Made by a program: the position numbers and the translations under genes. The notes beneath the pieces are model-generated. The model worked only from the letters and a program-made list of their open reading frames with translations, was not told the origin of the DNA and made no database searches. Shown here one piece after another: positions 8,178 to 16,777 of a stretch of DNA of 64,000 bases. Source of the DNA: Sphingobacterium lumbrici (GTDB lineage Bacteria; Bacteroidota; Bacteroidia; Sphingobacteriales; Sphingobacteriaceae). The stretch spans positions 372,001 to 436,000 of the forward strand of contig NZ_SRZY01000011.1 of the NCBI RefSeq assembly GCF_006476045.1, in the 5' to 3' direction. Position 1 is the first letter of the stretch; each line of letters begins with the position of its first letter.

Positions 8178-9647
8178 TTAGATCAGTTGTTTCAGCAAAC
8201 TGGTCCAGCTAACCAATTCTCCTATTATTTTTTCTAATTCATCAGCATTCACGCGCTCTTGTTGCATGCTGTCGCGATGACGGATAGTAACCGTATTATC
8301 CTCCAATGTTTGGTGGTCTACCGTGATACAGTAGGGCGTGCCAATTGCATCTTGACGACGGTAACGCTTACCTATTGCATCTTTCTCATCGTATTGAATA
8401 TTGAAATCCAATTTCAGTTTAGTCATGATGTCACGAGCTTTTTCCGGCAAACCATCTTTCTTTGTCAAAGGCAAGACAGCTGCTTTTACCGGAGCAATAG
8501 CTGGGTGGAATTTCAATACCGTACGGGAGTCTGTTTTTTCTTCGGTAGATAGGTCTTCTTGTACCAAAGAATTTGCCAATACGGTTAGGAAAAGACGATC
8601 CAGACCGATCGAAGTTTCAATTACATACGGAATATAATTTTGGTTAATCTCCGGATCGAAGTACTGCATTTTTTTCTTTGAGAACTCTTGATGTTGTTTC
8701 AAATCGAAATCAGTACGGGAATGAATTCCTTCCACCTCTTTGAATCCAAATGGAAACTCGTATTCTATATCCACGGCAGCATTTGCATAGTGTGCAAGTT
8801 TTACATGATCGTGGTAACGGTATTTGGTTGGATTAGAACCTAACGCCAAATGCCATTTTAAGCGGGCGTCTTTCCATTTTTCATACCATTCCAACTCCGA
8901 ACCCGGGCGTACAAAAAATTGCATTTCCATTTGTTCGAATTCGCGCATCCGCATGATAAATTGTCGGGCAATTACCTCATTTCGGAAAGCTTTACCAATC
9001 TGTGCGATGCCAAAAGGAATTTTCATTCTTCCGGTCTTTTGCACATTCAGAAAGTTTACAAAAATACCTTGAGCGGTTTCAGGACGAAGATACACTTGTT
9101 CTGCACCATCAGCCATGGCACCCATTTGTGTAGCAAACATTAAATTGAATTGACGAACATCAGTCCAGTTTTTAGTTCCTGAAATAGGGCAAACGATATT
9201 GTATTCTTCGATAATAGCTTTCAAGCGAACGAGATCATCTGCATTCAATGCGTCATCTAGATCCTTTTGCAATTGTGCTGCTTTATCTGTTTTGCCGTCT
9301 TTTTCATACCGATCGATCTTATCTTCGATCAGCTGATCGGCGCGGTAACGTTTTTTTGAATCTTTATTATCGATCATTGGATCGTTGAATCCATCCACGT
9401 GACCGGAAGCTTTCCAAGTGGTAGGGTGCATGAAAATCGCGGCGTCAATACCTACAATGTTTTCATTCAATTGTACCATGGATTTCCACCAATACGTCTT
9501 TAGGTTATTTTTTAATTCCGAACCTAATTGACCATAATCATAAACGGCACTTAGACCGTCATAAATTTCACTTGAAGGAAATACAAATCCGTATTCCTTA
9601 GCGTGAGAAATAATATTTTTGAAAAAGTCGTCTGTTTGCTTGCTCAT
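8178..9647 (-). CDS. glyS: Glycyl-tRNA synthetase (single-chain class II type)
   Basis: 489 aa from the ATG at 9647. A TTG nine bases upstream would extend the frame but falls inside a promoter-like TATATTTG, so ATG is preferred. Class II motifs are visible: FPSSEIYDGLSAVYDYGQLG at the N-terminus, LRPETAQGIFVNF, GKAFRNEVIARQFIMRMREF (motif 2) and ETSIGLDRLFL (motif 3), then the anticodon-binding domain. This is the homodimeric archaeal/eukaryal-like GlyRS, not the alpha2-beta2 type. It charges tRNA-Gly in the cytoplasm. Confidence 0.96.
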   Translation of the reverse strand: MSKQTDDFFKNIISHAKEYGFVFPSSEIYDGLSAVYDYGQLGSELKNNLKTYWWKSMVQLNENIVGIDAAIFMHPTTWKASGHVDGFNDPMIDNKDSKKRYRADQLIEDKIDRYEKDGKTDKAAQLQKDLDDALNADDLVRLKAIIEEYNIVCPISGTKNWTDVRQFNLMFATQMGAMADGAEQVYLRPETAQGIFVNFLNVQKTGRMKIPFGIAQIGKAFRNEVIARQFIMRMREFEQMEMQFFVRPGSELEWYEKWKDARLKWHLALGSNPTKYRYHDHVKLAHYANAAVDIEYEFPFGFKEVEGIHSRTDFDLKQHQEFSKKKMQYFDPEINQNYIPYVIETSIGLDRLFLTVLANSLVQEDLSTEEKTDSRTVLKFHPAIAPVKAAVLPLTKKDGLPEKARDIMTKLKLDFNIQYDEKDAIGKRYRRQDAIGTPYCITVDHQTLEDNTVTIRHRDSMQQERVNADELEKIIGELVSWTSLLKQLI

Positions 9648-9653
9648 AAGTGG

Positions 9654-9661
9654 CAAATATA
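9654..9661 (-). promoter_or_regulatory. -7 element adjoining the glyS start (leaderless candidate)
   Basis: On the minus strand TATATTTG (TAnnTTTG) ends 6 nt before the glyS ATG. Transcription would then start at or next to the start codon. No exact -33 TTTG lies at 19-21 bp. Confidence 0.45.
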
Positions 9662-9664
9662 ACT

Positions 9665-9692
9665 AAAAGAACAAAGATAAAAGAACAAAGAT
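9665..9692. repeat. 14-bp direct repeat next to bcp stop
   Basis: Two adjacent copies of aaaagaacaaagat, continuing as taaggatggg into the last codons of bcp. It belongs to the dispersed intergenic word family described in the findings. Confidence 0.7.
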
Positions 9693-10159
9693 TAAGGATG
9701 GGATAACAAATCCCGAACCTGTTCCGTTGCATTTTTATTGTCTACTTTTTTGATAATGTGCTGGATAATTCCGTTTTCGTCAATGATAAAAGTTGTACGG
9801 GCTGTGCCCATGTATTTTTTGCCGTACATGTTCTTTTCGACCCAAACACCATAATCGTTAACAATTTTTTGATCTTCATCAGCTAATAGCGTGAAAGGCA
9901 ATTCAAATTTAGCGATGAATTTTTGATGTGATTGTTCGCTGTCAATGCTGACACCGATTACTTCAATCCCATCATTAACCAGGCTTTGGTAATTGTCGCG
10001 GTAATTGCATGCTTCGGTCGTACAGCCGGGTGTATTATCTTTTGGGTAAAAATACAAAATCACTTTCTTGCCGTTGAAATCAGAAAGTTTTACTGTTTCA
10101 CCTTTTTGATCTTTAGCGGTGATCTCAGGAGCTTTATCTCCTATTTGTAGTGTTGCCAT
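9692..10159 (-). CDS. bcp: Thioredoxin-dependent thiol peroxidase, BCP/PrxQ type
   Basis: 155 aa peroxiredoxin. The peroxidatic Cys46 and second Cys51 sit in PGCTTEACNYRD, five residues apart as in E. coli BCP (45/50). Thioredoxin-fold context is seen in ILYFYPKDNTPG and ARTTFIIDENG. It reduces hydrogen and organic peroxides in the cytoplasm using thioredoxin. It lies 44 nt upstream of glyS on the same strand. Confidence 0.95.
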   Translation of the reverse strand: MATLQIGDKAPEITAKDQKGETVKLSDFNGKKVILYFYPKDNTPGCTTEACNYRDNYQSLVNDGIEVIGVSIDSEQSHQKFIAKFELPFTLLADEDQKIVNDYGVWVEKNMYGKKYMGTARTTFIIDENGIIQHIIKKVDNKNATEQVRDLLSHP

Positions 10160-10169
10160 GTCATTTGTT

Positions 10170-10222
10170 GTTTAAAGATGAAAGAACAATGAATAAGGAT
10201 AGTCTTTAATCCATTAATCTTT
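10170..10222. repeat. Intergenic word-family sequence between M23 gene and bcp
   Basis: Contains aaagaacaatgaataaggat and, in opposite orientation, atccattaatctttgtgct. It is an imperfect inverted arrangement of the same words found at 9665, 23692, 31697 and 49655. Confidence 0.55.
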
Positions 10223-10225
10223 GTG

Positions 10226-11947
10226 CTATTTTGTAAATTTTGCTTCATACACTTTTTCATTGTCTTTCCAGTCTGTTACAACCAGTTTAAATGTATGGGT
10301 TCCTTTGGGTAGCGAAGAATCAAAGCGATGCCAAAGATGTCTGTTTTTGGAATCGTATTCCATTAATACCCACTCGCCGTTTATATAACCATTAAAAGAC
10401 TGGATTCCGGAAAAATTATCTGATATCGTAAAATCTATCTTAGATTGTGCAGCTACATTTTTGCCATTGCTGAGGTTGCGAGGCGTAATCGAGGGAGCAA
10501 CGGTGTCTACAGCGACATAAAAATTTCCAAAATTACGTGTATTTACAGTTACCCAACCGTTTTCAAATTTGCCTCCCTCAGAACCAGACTCGACAGAAGC
10601 AATTAAGGCTTTGTTTTGTAAATGTGGAGGAAGATTAGTTGGTTTGATACTTAATTTATACGTAGTAAATAGTGGAATGAAGCTGTTGTGTACTTTTTGC
10701 AATAAAGAATATCCGGTAGCCACTTGAGGCGCCTCACTGTATTGGAAGTCGAGATGATCGTACAATACACCTATAGGCATGTCTATTTTAATATTGGGCG
10801 ACTCGAATTTGTTGTCTTCATTATAGGCAAATCGTTGGATGCTTGACGGTGCATTCACCTTTGGATGATAAGTCGTTTTATTTTGCACTTTAAAATTTAG
10901 TTCGCTGCAGTTCCCATGTACATCTTTCACTACGTATTTAACGTCATGGACGAGATCATCTTCCAGCTCGATAATGCCCCTATTTTTTAATAGCTTAAAA
11001 ATGTCAATGGGGTTACCTGGATCTTTAAAGCTTTTCTGCACTTTAGCCTTTGCCGTTTTCCAATACGGATAATCGATATAAGAATGAATGCCTCTTGATG
11101 TATTGAAATCCAACTCTTCAAAGAGAACCGTTGAAATAGGTTCGGCATCAACAAATAGTTCAATTGAATATACTCCGTTTTGAAATCCACCAGCGCGATG
11201 TCTATCAATGGTATTGATCCCTAGGCCGAATTTACCATTGACCGGAATTACTGCAGGCGAAGCTAATGTATATCGACTTGAACTGTTTGCTTTTACCTGT
11301 TGATGTCGCCTAGGTGTATGCTCATTGAAAATTCCATCATTGAGATCGTAAATAGTAACGCCATGAATTGTAGGATTAAAACGATCAGTGAAATGTAATC
11401 CGAATAATTGAGGGTTTAAAGGATGCTGACTTTTGGTGTCTCGAATTTCAAAATGCAAATGCGGACCAGCAGAACCGCCGGTATTTCCGGCATTTCCAAT
11501 CCGCTGCCCTTTCGTTAGGTTCACCCGGCCGGGTTCAAGTATGATGTCTACATCAAATCGTCTTTGTTTATATTGTTCTGCACGTACGATGTTTGTGAGC
11601 ACATCGTTAAAACTGTCCATGTGAAGATAAACAGAAGTATACCCATTCGGATGATCGATGTAAACCGAATTACCTCCCCCTCCGATTTGCACGCGAACAC
11701 GCGAGACATAACCTTCTGCGGCTGCATGTAATGGAAGGCCGATCTTCTGTTGCGTACGATAGTCATCACCCGCGTGGAAGTGTGTCGAACGCAATTCTCC
11801 GAATGTCCCCGACGCATCCGGAGCAATATTCAGTGGATTGCGAAAATATCCTTGAGGGTAGTTCCGTGAAGTGATGATATCATTATTCTGGGCTACTGCG
11901 GAAAAATAAAGCATGCCACAGCCAATGGCCAATATAAGTTTGTGCAT
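10226..11947 (-). CDS. M23 family metallopeptidase (peptidoglycan endopeptidase-like), secreted
   Basis: 573 aa. A signal peptide is visible (residues 1-20, hydrophobic MHKLILAIGCGMLYFSAVAQ). The LytM/M23 zinc domain occupies about residues 45-190: HxxxD motif His58-Asp62 in THFHAGDD, and the HxH motif in GPHLHFEIR. About 380 residues follow with beta-rich, Ig-like character, including EDDLVHDVKYVVKD and KGTHTFKLVVTDWKD. M23 enzymes cut peptide cross-bridges in peptidoglycan; with both zinc motifs intact, activity is plausible. Substrate is not predictable. The start lies 2 nt after the FAH gene, so the two are co-transcribed. Confidence 0.88.
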   Translation of the reverse strand: MHKLILAIGCGMLYFSAVAQNNDIITSRNYPQGYFRNPLNIAPDASGTFGELRSTHFHAGDDYRTQQKIGLPLHAAAEGYVSRVRVQIGGGGNSVYIDHPNGYTSVYLHMDSFNDVLTNIVRAEQYKQRRFDVDIILEPGRVNLTKGQRIGNAGNTGGSAGPHLHFEIRDTKSQHPLNPQLFGLHFTDRFNPTIHGVTIYDLNDGIFNEHTPRRHQQVKANSSSRYTLASPAVIPVNGKFGLGINTIDRHRAGGFQNGVYSIELFVDAEPISTVLFEELDFNTSRGIHSYIDYPYWKTAKAKVQKSFKDPGNPIDIFKLLKNRGIIELEDDLVHDVKYVVKDVHGNCSELNFKVQNKTTYHPKVNAPSSIQRFAYNEDNKFESPNIKIDMPIGVLYDHLDFQYSEAPQVATGYSLLQKVHNSFIPLFTTYKLSIKPTNLPPHLQNKALIASVESGSEGGKFENGWVTVNTRNFGNFYVAVDTVAPSITPRNLSNGKNVAAQSKIDFTISDNFSGIQSFNGYINGEWVLMEYDSKNRHLWHRFDSSLPKGTHTFKLVVTDWKDNEKVYEAKFTK

Positions 11948-11949
11948 AA

Positions 11950-12561
11950 CTATTTTATATTGCAGGTAAACATAGACTTACCTTCCAAAAACCCTTCCAG
12001 TTTGTCTCCAATTTGTATCGGACCTACTCCAGCAGGTGTACCCGTGTAAATTAAATCACCTTTACGCAACGTGATGTATTTCGAGATGAAGACGATAAGG
12101 CTGTCAAAATCAAACATAACATGTTGCGTATTACCCTCTTGAACAGTCACCCCATTTTTTGACAGCGAAAAGGTCAGGTCGTTTACATTTTCAAATTCCT
12201 CCTTTGGGATCAAATTGCTTATGACAGCCGAATGATCGAACGCCTTTGCGAGTTCCCAGGGTAATCCTTTTTCTTTATGTGTAGATTGGATATCCCGAGC
12301 TGTAAAGTCGATTCCTAAACCTAGTGCATCATAATATTTATGGGCAAATTTTGGGGATACATGCTTTCCTTCATTACATATCCGAAGGACGACTTCAACT
12401 TCATAGTGTATATCCTTCGAAAATTCCGGATAATAAAAATCTTTATTATCCTTCAAGATAGCGGTATCCGGTTTCATGAAAATTACGGGCTTTTCGGGAA
12501 TCGGATTATTTAATTCTTTTGCGTGATCTATATAATTTCTGCCTACGGCTATTACCTTCAT
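11950..12561 (-). CDS. Fumarylacetoacetate hydrolase family protein
   Basis: 203 aa from ATG at 12561 (MKVIAVGRNYIDHAKELNN). The longer frame adds 19 residues with no family match, so the internal Met is chosen. Family motifs are VGRNY, GKPVIFMKPDTA-like KPVIFMKPDTAIL, HYEVEVVLRI (metal-binding Glu residues), FTARDIQ and YTGTPAGVGPIQIGD. Short proteins of this family are acylpyruvate hydrolases or oxaloacetate tautomerases/decarboxylases; which one is uncertain. A TATTTTTG element at 12616-12623 on this strand could drive the gene and the M23 gene after it. Confidence 0.85.
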   Translation of the reverse strand: MKVIAVGRNYIDHAKELNNPIPEKPVIFMKPDTAILKDNKDFYYPEFSKDIHYEVEVVLRICNEGKHVSPKFAHKYYDALGLGIDFTARDIQSTHKEKGLPWELAKAFDHSAVISNLIPKEEFENVNDLTFSLSKNGVTVQEGNTQHVMFDFDSLIVFISKYITLRKGDLIYTGTPAGVGPIQIGDKLEGFLEGKSMFTCNIK

Positions 12562-12615
12562 CTGTTTATTTTTATTATTCGTTCTAACATGTATACGCTG
12601 CATGTCTTGTATAAA

Positions 12616-12623
12616 CAAAAATA
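12616..12623 (-). promoter_or_regulatory. Candidate -7 element for the FAH-M23 operon
   Basis: TATTTTTG on the minus strand matches TAnnTTTG, 54 nt before the FAH start in a divergent 138-nt gap. No matching -33 box at the usual distance. Confidence 0.4.
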
Positions 12624-12699
12624 GATAAAATAAAAGTAATGCAGCTAGTGCAAAATCGTTGGTATATAATTCCTATTTTGCAAAAAAAGAAAAGATTAC

Positions 12700-13362
12700 A
12701 TGATAGCACAATTAGACGCTGTATTATTTGATTTAGATGGAACATTAATTGATTCTGAGTTTTTTTATTATAGCAATTGGTCTCCAATATTAGCGAAGGA
12801 GTTTGGACTCCAGATTACTTTTGAAGATTGGATACAGTATTTTGCCGGACATACTTTGGTGCGTAATGTGGGCATGCTGATGGAAAGCTATGGAATAGAA
12901 ACGACAGAAGAGTTTATGTGGAAAGAAACCCGTGCTAACTATGCTAAGTCGGATATGACGACGATTCGACTTATGCCGTATGCCCGGGAAATTTTAGAAA
13001 AGTTAATAACTGAAAATATAAGATTGGCATTAGTTACTTCGAGCTATAGAACTACGGTGGATACCGTTTTGGGTCATCATGGTTTATTGGAGTATTTCGA
13101 GTTTTTTATTACGAGAGAAAAGGTTGTTCATGCAAAACCAAATCCGGAGCCTTATCTGTTGGCTACGGAGATTCTAGGTGTTCCTCAGAAAAATATTATT
13201 GCAATAGAAGATACATCGACTGGCTGTGCTGCAGCACAGGGAGCGGGGTTAACCTGTATTGCGGTAACAAAATATAGCTCGGAAATCAAAAAACTGTCTA
13301 AAGCTGACAGTATTGTAGGTAGTTTGAAGGAAGTCAGCGGATTGTTATTTGCAAATGAGTGA
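12700..13362 (+). CDS. HAD superfamily hydrolase, beta-phosphoglucomutase-like
   Basis: 220 aa. Motif I is VLFDLDGTLIDSE with nucleophile Asp11 and acid Asp13. The helical cap (about 20-85) follows, then motif II LVTSS, the lysine in VHAKPNPEPYLLA and motif IV IAIEDTSTGCAAAQGAG. This pattern is typical of small phosphatases and sugar-phosphate mutases of subfamily I; the substrate cannot be read from sequence. It stands alone, divergent from the FAH gene, with no obvious partner. Confidence 0.87.
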   Translation: MIAQLDAVLFDLDGTLIDSEFFYYSNWSPILAKEFGLQITFEDWIQYFAGHTLVRNVGMLMESYGIETTEEFMWKETRANYAKSDMTTIRLMPYAREILEKLITENIRLALVTSSYRTTVDTVLGHHGLLEYFEFFITREKVVHAKPNPEPYLLATEILGVPQKNIIAIEDTSTGCAAAQGAGLTCIAVTKYSSEIKKLSKADSIVGSLKEVSGLLFANE

Positions 13363-13475
13363 TATCTCATTTGCAGTAAGTAGGGCTAAGTAGTTTCTGT
13401 TAGAAAGTTATGACGATCTAGTGGGCTAATTTGATAACTTTATTGTATTTTTAGTTTTCCGTAGTATAAAATTCT

Positions 13476-13955
13476 ATGAATAGAAGAACAGCAATAAGAC
13501 AACTATTTGTCGTCGCCGGGGGTATAATAATCGCGTCATCCTGTTCGTCGGATGTAGGCGGTAGTTCTATCCAGCTTAATACGATAAGATTAACAGCCAA
13601 AGATGAAGCTCTGTTAGCAGATCTAGTAGAAGCAATTATACCGTCGTCAGATAGCCCGGGAGCCAAGGAACTTAACTTGCATCTTTTTGTGATGAAGATG
13701 GTTGATGATTGTTCTGATCCGGAGGAACAGGAACAATTTATAGCCGGTTTAAAATCCGCTAAGAAATTAGAAGGTAAATCTACAGATGAAATTTTGGCTT
13801 ACTTGGAGGAATTGCCCAAGGATGATGTATTTCTTCACCTCCTAAAGCGTCGTACGATTCAAGGTTATATGAATTCCGAATATGTGATGAAAAATAAATT
13901 AGTTTATGAATTGATTCCGGGAAGATATAACGGAGCAGTAAAAATTGAAGCATAA
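13476..13955 (+). CDS. Gluconate 2-dehydrogenase subunit 3 family protein (small subunit)
   Basis: 159 aa. The N-terminus has a twin-arginine-like signal (MNRRTAIRQLFVVAGG) running into a lipobox-like IIIASSC with Cys23, so it is likely Tat-exported and lipid-anchored. The mature part matches the small subunits of membrane flavin dehydrogenases (LLADLVEAIIPSSDSPGAKE). The gene ends 6 nt before a GMC-family large subunit. In fructose and gluconate dehydrogenases such a subunit carries the export signal and assembles with the FAD subunit. Confidence 0.88.
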   Translation: MNRRTAIRQLFVVAGGIIIASSCSSDVGGSSIQLNTIRLTAKDEALLADLVEAIIPSSDSPGAKELNLHLFVMKMVDDCSDPEEQEQFIAGLKSAKKLEGKSTDEILAYLEELPKDDVFLHLLKRRTIQGYMNSEYVMKNKLVYELIPGRYNGAVKIEA

Positions 13956-13961
13956 TTTTCT

Positions 13962-15680
13962 ATGGCAAATTTGAATATTGACACTGTAAAAGACAGAACG
14001 TATGATGCGATTGTGATTGGATCTGGAATCAGTGGCGGATGGTCTGCCAAAGAATTATGCGAGAAGGGATTGAAAACGTTGGTTTTGGAAAGGGGTCGGG
14101 ATGTACAGCATGTCAAAGATTATCCAACAACCAATATGTATCCCTGGGAGTTCGAACATCGTAATGAACTGCCTTATAAAATAAAAAAGGAGAATCCTAT
14201 CGTGAACAGGTGCTATGCATTTCACGAAGATGCAGCACATTTTTTTGTGAAGGATAACGAGCATCCTTATGTACAGGAGAAGCCATTCGATTGGATCAGA
14301 GGCTATCAAGTAGGGGGAAAGTCTTTATTATGGGCTCGACAGACACAGCGTTGGTCTGACTTTGATTTTGACGGCCCGGCACGTGATGGTTTCGCGGTGG
14401 ATTGGCCGATAAGATATGCAGATTTAAAACCTTGGTACGATTATGTTGAACGTTTTGCAGGTATAGCCGGAGACAGAGATGGCTTACCCGAATTACCCGA
14501 TGGCGAATTCTTGCCGGGATATCCCTTGAATGTAGTCGAGAAATATTTTAAGCAGAAAATAGAATCGGTCTATCCCAGCAGGAAAGTTATTTCGGCGCGT
14601 TGTGCGCATCTATCAAAACCGAATCAGATTCATTTGGACCAAGGGCGCGTACAATGTCAGAACCGTACCTTATGTCAGCGCGGTTGTCCTTTTGGTGGAT
14701 ATTTTAGTTCTAATTCGTCGACTTTACCATGGGCAGCGAAGACGGGAAATTTAACATTGCGTCCAGATTCTGTCGTGCATTCTATTCTGTACGACGATGA
14801 TAAAGGAAAAGCGATAGGCGTCAAGGTGATTGACCGAAATACAAAGGAAGAAATCGATTTTTATGCAAAAGTGATCTTTGTAAATGCCGCGGCATTGAAT
14901 ACCAACCTGATCTTGCTCAATTCCAAATCCCAACGGTTTCCCGAAGGGTTGGGTAACGACAGCGGAACATTAGGAAAATATGTCGGCTTTCATAATTATA
15001 GTGCACGCATATATGGCGAATATGAAGGTTTATTGGAGTATAAAACGGACGGACGTAATCCTGCCGGAGGGGGCTACATTCCGCGTTTTAGAAATCTTCA
15101 TCGACAAGAAACGGACTTTTTGAGAGGCTATGCTGCAGGTTTTGGGGCTTGGCGAATGTCAAATTCCGATCAGTCGGGTTTGGGGCTTAACTTGAAGGAT
15201 TCGTTACTTAATCCAACATGGGGTAATTGGGGCGTGGGATCTCACATGATGGGGGAGACCATTCCAAAAGAATCAAATTATGTGACGCTAGATGCGGATA
15301 AAAAAGATGATTGGGGTATACCTCAACTAAAAATCGCTATCGATTATGATGATAATGATGCGAAGATGAAGAAGGATTATCTGGATACGATGGAAGAAAT
15401 GTTTATCACAGCAGGGTTTACAAATATTCAGCGGAATGAGAGTTCGCAGGCTCCCGGTTTAGATATTCACGAGATGGGAGGCGTACGTATGGGATTAGAT
15501 CCAAAAACTTCAATGCTGAATAAGTGGAATCAGTTGCATGCTGTACCCAATGTATTTGTAACCGATGGTGCTGCGATGACTTCTACCTCGACTCAAAACC
15601 CATCCTTAACGTATATGGCTTTCTCCGCCCGATCTGTAGATTATATGGTGCAAGAAATAAAAAAAGGGAATTTAGTGTAA
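13962..15680 (+). CDS. GMC-family FAD-dependent dehydrogenase (large subunit)
   Basis: 572 aa. The FAD Rossmann motif is at the start (DAIVIGSGISGGWSAKELCE), then GGKSLLWARQTQRW. Near the C-terminus, DIHEMGGVRMG and TSTQNPSLTYMAF hold the His/Asn pair of the GMC active site. CQNRTLCQRGCPFGGYFSS is a cysteine-rich stretch seen in gluconate/fructose dehydrogenase-like members. It has no signal peptide and probably travels through the Tat system with the upstream small subunit (inference). Likely oxidises a sugar or polyol; substrate unknown. No cytochrome c subunit gene is adjacent. A terminator overlaps the stop codon. Confidence 0.88.
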   Translation: MANLNIDTVKDRTYDAIVIGSGISGGWSAKELCEKGLKTLVLERGRDVQHVKDYPTTNMYPWEFEHRNELPYKIKKENPIVNRCYAFHEDAAHFFVKDNEHPYVQEKPFDWIRGYQVGGKSLLWARQTQRWSDFDFDGPARDGFAVDWPIRYADLKPWYDYVERFAGIAGDRDGLPELPDGEFLPGYPLNVVEKYFKQKIESVYPSRKVISARCAHLSKPNQIHLDQGRVQCQNRTLCQRGCPFGGYFSSNSSTLPWAAKTGNLTLRPDSVVHSILYDDDKGKAIGVKVIDRNTKEEIDFYAKVIFVNAAALNTNLILLNSKSQRFPEGLGNDSGTLGKYVGFHNYSARIYGEYEGLLEYKTDGRNPAGGGYIPRFRNLHRQETDFLRGYAAGFGAWRMSNSDQSGLGLNLKDSLLNPTWGNWGVGSHMMGETIPKESNYVTLDADKKDDWGIPQLKIAIDYDDNDAKMKKDYLDTMEEMFITAGFTNIQRNESSQAPGLDIHEMGGVRMGLDPKTSMLNKWNQLHAVPNVFVTDGAAMTSTSTQNPSLTYMAFSARSVDYMVQEIKKGNLV

Positions 15681-15694
15681 TTCCCTTTTTTTAT
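15658..15694. terminator. Bidirectional terminator, GMC gene / nrdF
   Basis: aaaaagggaatt (15661-15672) pairs with aattcccttttt (15679-15690), flanked by A and T runs. The stem includes the GMC stop codon. It serves both converging genes. Confidence 0.92.
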
Positions 15695-15696
15695 TT

Positions 15697-16683
15697 TTAT
15701 ACCTCTACGGTTGCATCCATTTTAAAGTCATCATCCATTAAATGGACAATCTCCATTGACTTTTCGTAGTTTGTTGATTTTTTAGAGAAGAAATCGTGTT
15801 GTGTGGTTTCGGTATTCAACCCATTCAATACGATCGGATTTACCTGTTTTACTTCAAAAACCGGATCAAATCCTAAATTCATCAAGGCTTTATTTCCGTT
15901 GTACCGTACATATTCCTTTACTTCTGCAGTGAGTCCCACAACAGTGTACAGCTCTTCGGTATATTTGATTTCGTTTTCGTATAAGTCATTTAGTAGAGTT
16001 AGGAATTTCTCTTTGACTTGTTCTTTATTGGAAAGCTTTGCGTATACTTCTTGCGCGATTAAACCCACGAATACACCATGTATCGATTCATCCGCAACGA
16101 TCTTTTTGATGATATCTGCAGAGGCCACCATTTGCCCTTGTCCGCACAACCACAATGGAAGGAAGAAACCAGAATAGAATAAAAATGACTCTAATAATAC
16201 CGAGGCAGCTAATGCCATGAATAGTTCTTCATCAGAAACATTTTCTTTATCAATGGCACGGTAATACTTGTCGATGGTTCTGGCTTTATATTGCAAGAAT
16301 TTATTTTTCGACACCCAACCAAATACATCATTGATCTCGTTTGTTGTCGATACCGTGGTGAAAATAGTAGAGTATGATTTGGCATGTATAGCTTCCATCA
16401 TACACATATAAGATAGTACAGCTTTGTTTTGCAATGAATCGATATGATCGATAATTTTAGGCATACCCGTATGACTTTGCAGTGTATCCAATAAGGTCAA
16501 GCCTCCCAAAGCTTTTTTATAGCACTCTTTCATGTCCCAGCTTAATCCTTTCCAGCTGTCGATGTCTTTTGAAGGAATATATTCTGTGTCGATCCAGAAT
16601 TGTCTGATATTTTGTTCCCAAAACATTAATGCATAATCGTTGTCCGGGGTATTCCAGTTTACCGCTTTAAATTGTTTACTCAT
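15697..16683 (-). CDS. nrdF: Class Ib ribonucleotide reductase, beta subunit
   Basis: 328 aa ferritin-like radical subunit. Metal ligands and radical site are visible: Asp66 (TLLDTLQ), Glu97 and His100 (MMEAIHAKSYS), radical Tyr104, and the second-half ligands near FLFYSGFFLP and DESIHGVFVG. It pairs with NrdE to reduce ribonucleoside diphosphates. Presence of nrdI and nrdH in the same operon marks it as class Ib, usually loaded with manganese through NrdI. It lies 94 nt after nrdE; that gap holds a strong hairpin. Confidence 0.95.
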   Translation of the reverse strand: MSKQFKAVNWNTPDNDYALMFWEQNIRQFWIDTEYIPSKDIDSWKGLSWDMKECYKKALGGLTLLDTLQSHTGMPKIIDHIDSLQNKAVLSYMCMMEAIHAKSYSTIFTTVSTTNEINDVFGWVSKNKFLQYKARTIDKYYRAIDKENVSDEELFMALAASVLLESFLFYSGFFLPLWLCGQGQMVASADIIKKIVADESIHGVFVGLIAQEVYAKLSNKEQVKEKFLTLLNDLYENEIKYTEELYTVVGLTAEVKEYVRYNGNKALMNLGFDPVFEVKQVNPIVLNGLNTETTQHDFFSKKSTNYEKSMEIVHLMDDDFKMDATVEV

Positions 16684-16702
16684 TACGTGTTCTATTTGTT
16701 AA

Positions 16703-16749
16703 AGAAGCTGAAATAGAATACGTAATAAACCGTTCTTATTTCAGCTTCT
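16703..16749 (-). promoter_or_regulatory. 13-bp perfect hairpin between nrdE and nrdF
   Basis: agaagctgaaata (16703-16715) pairs exactly with tatttcagcttct (16737-16749) across a 21-nt loop. No T-run follows on the minus strand. Inside the operon it could set the relative level of NrdE and NrdF mRNA; this is inference. Confidence 0.5.
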
Positions 16750-16777
16750 GTGTTTTGTGTAGTGGGTTAATGTATTT

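Noticed and set aside
9648..9656. TTG start giving glyS three extra residues
   Set aside because: The TTG lies inside a -7 promoter-like TATATTTG; the ATG at 9647 begins a normal N-terminus.
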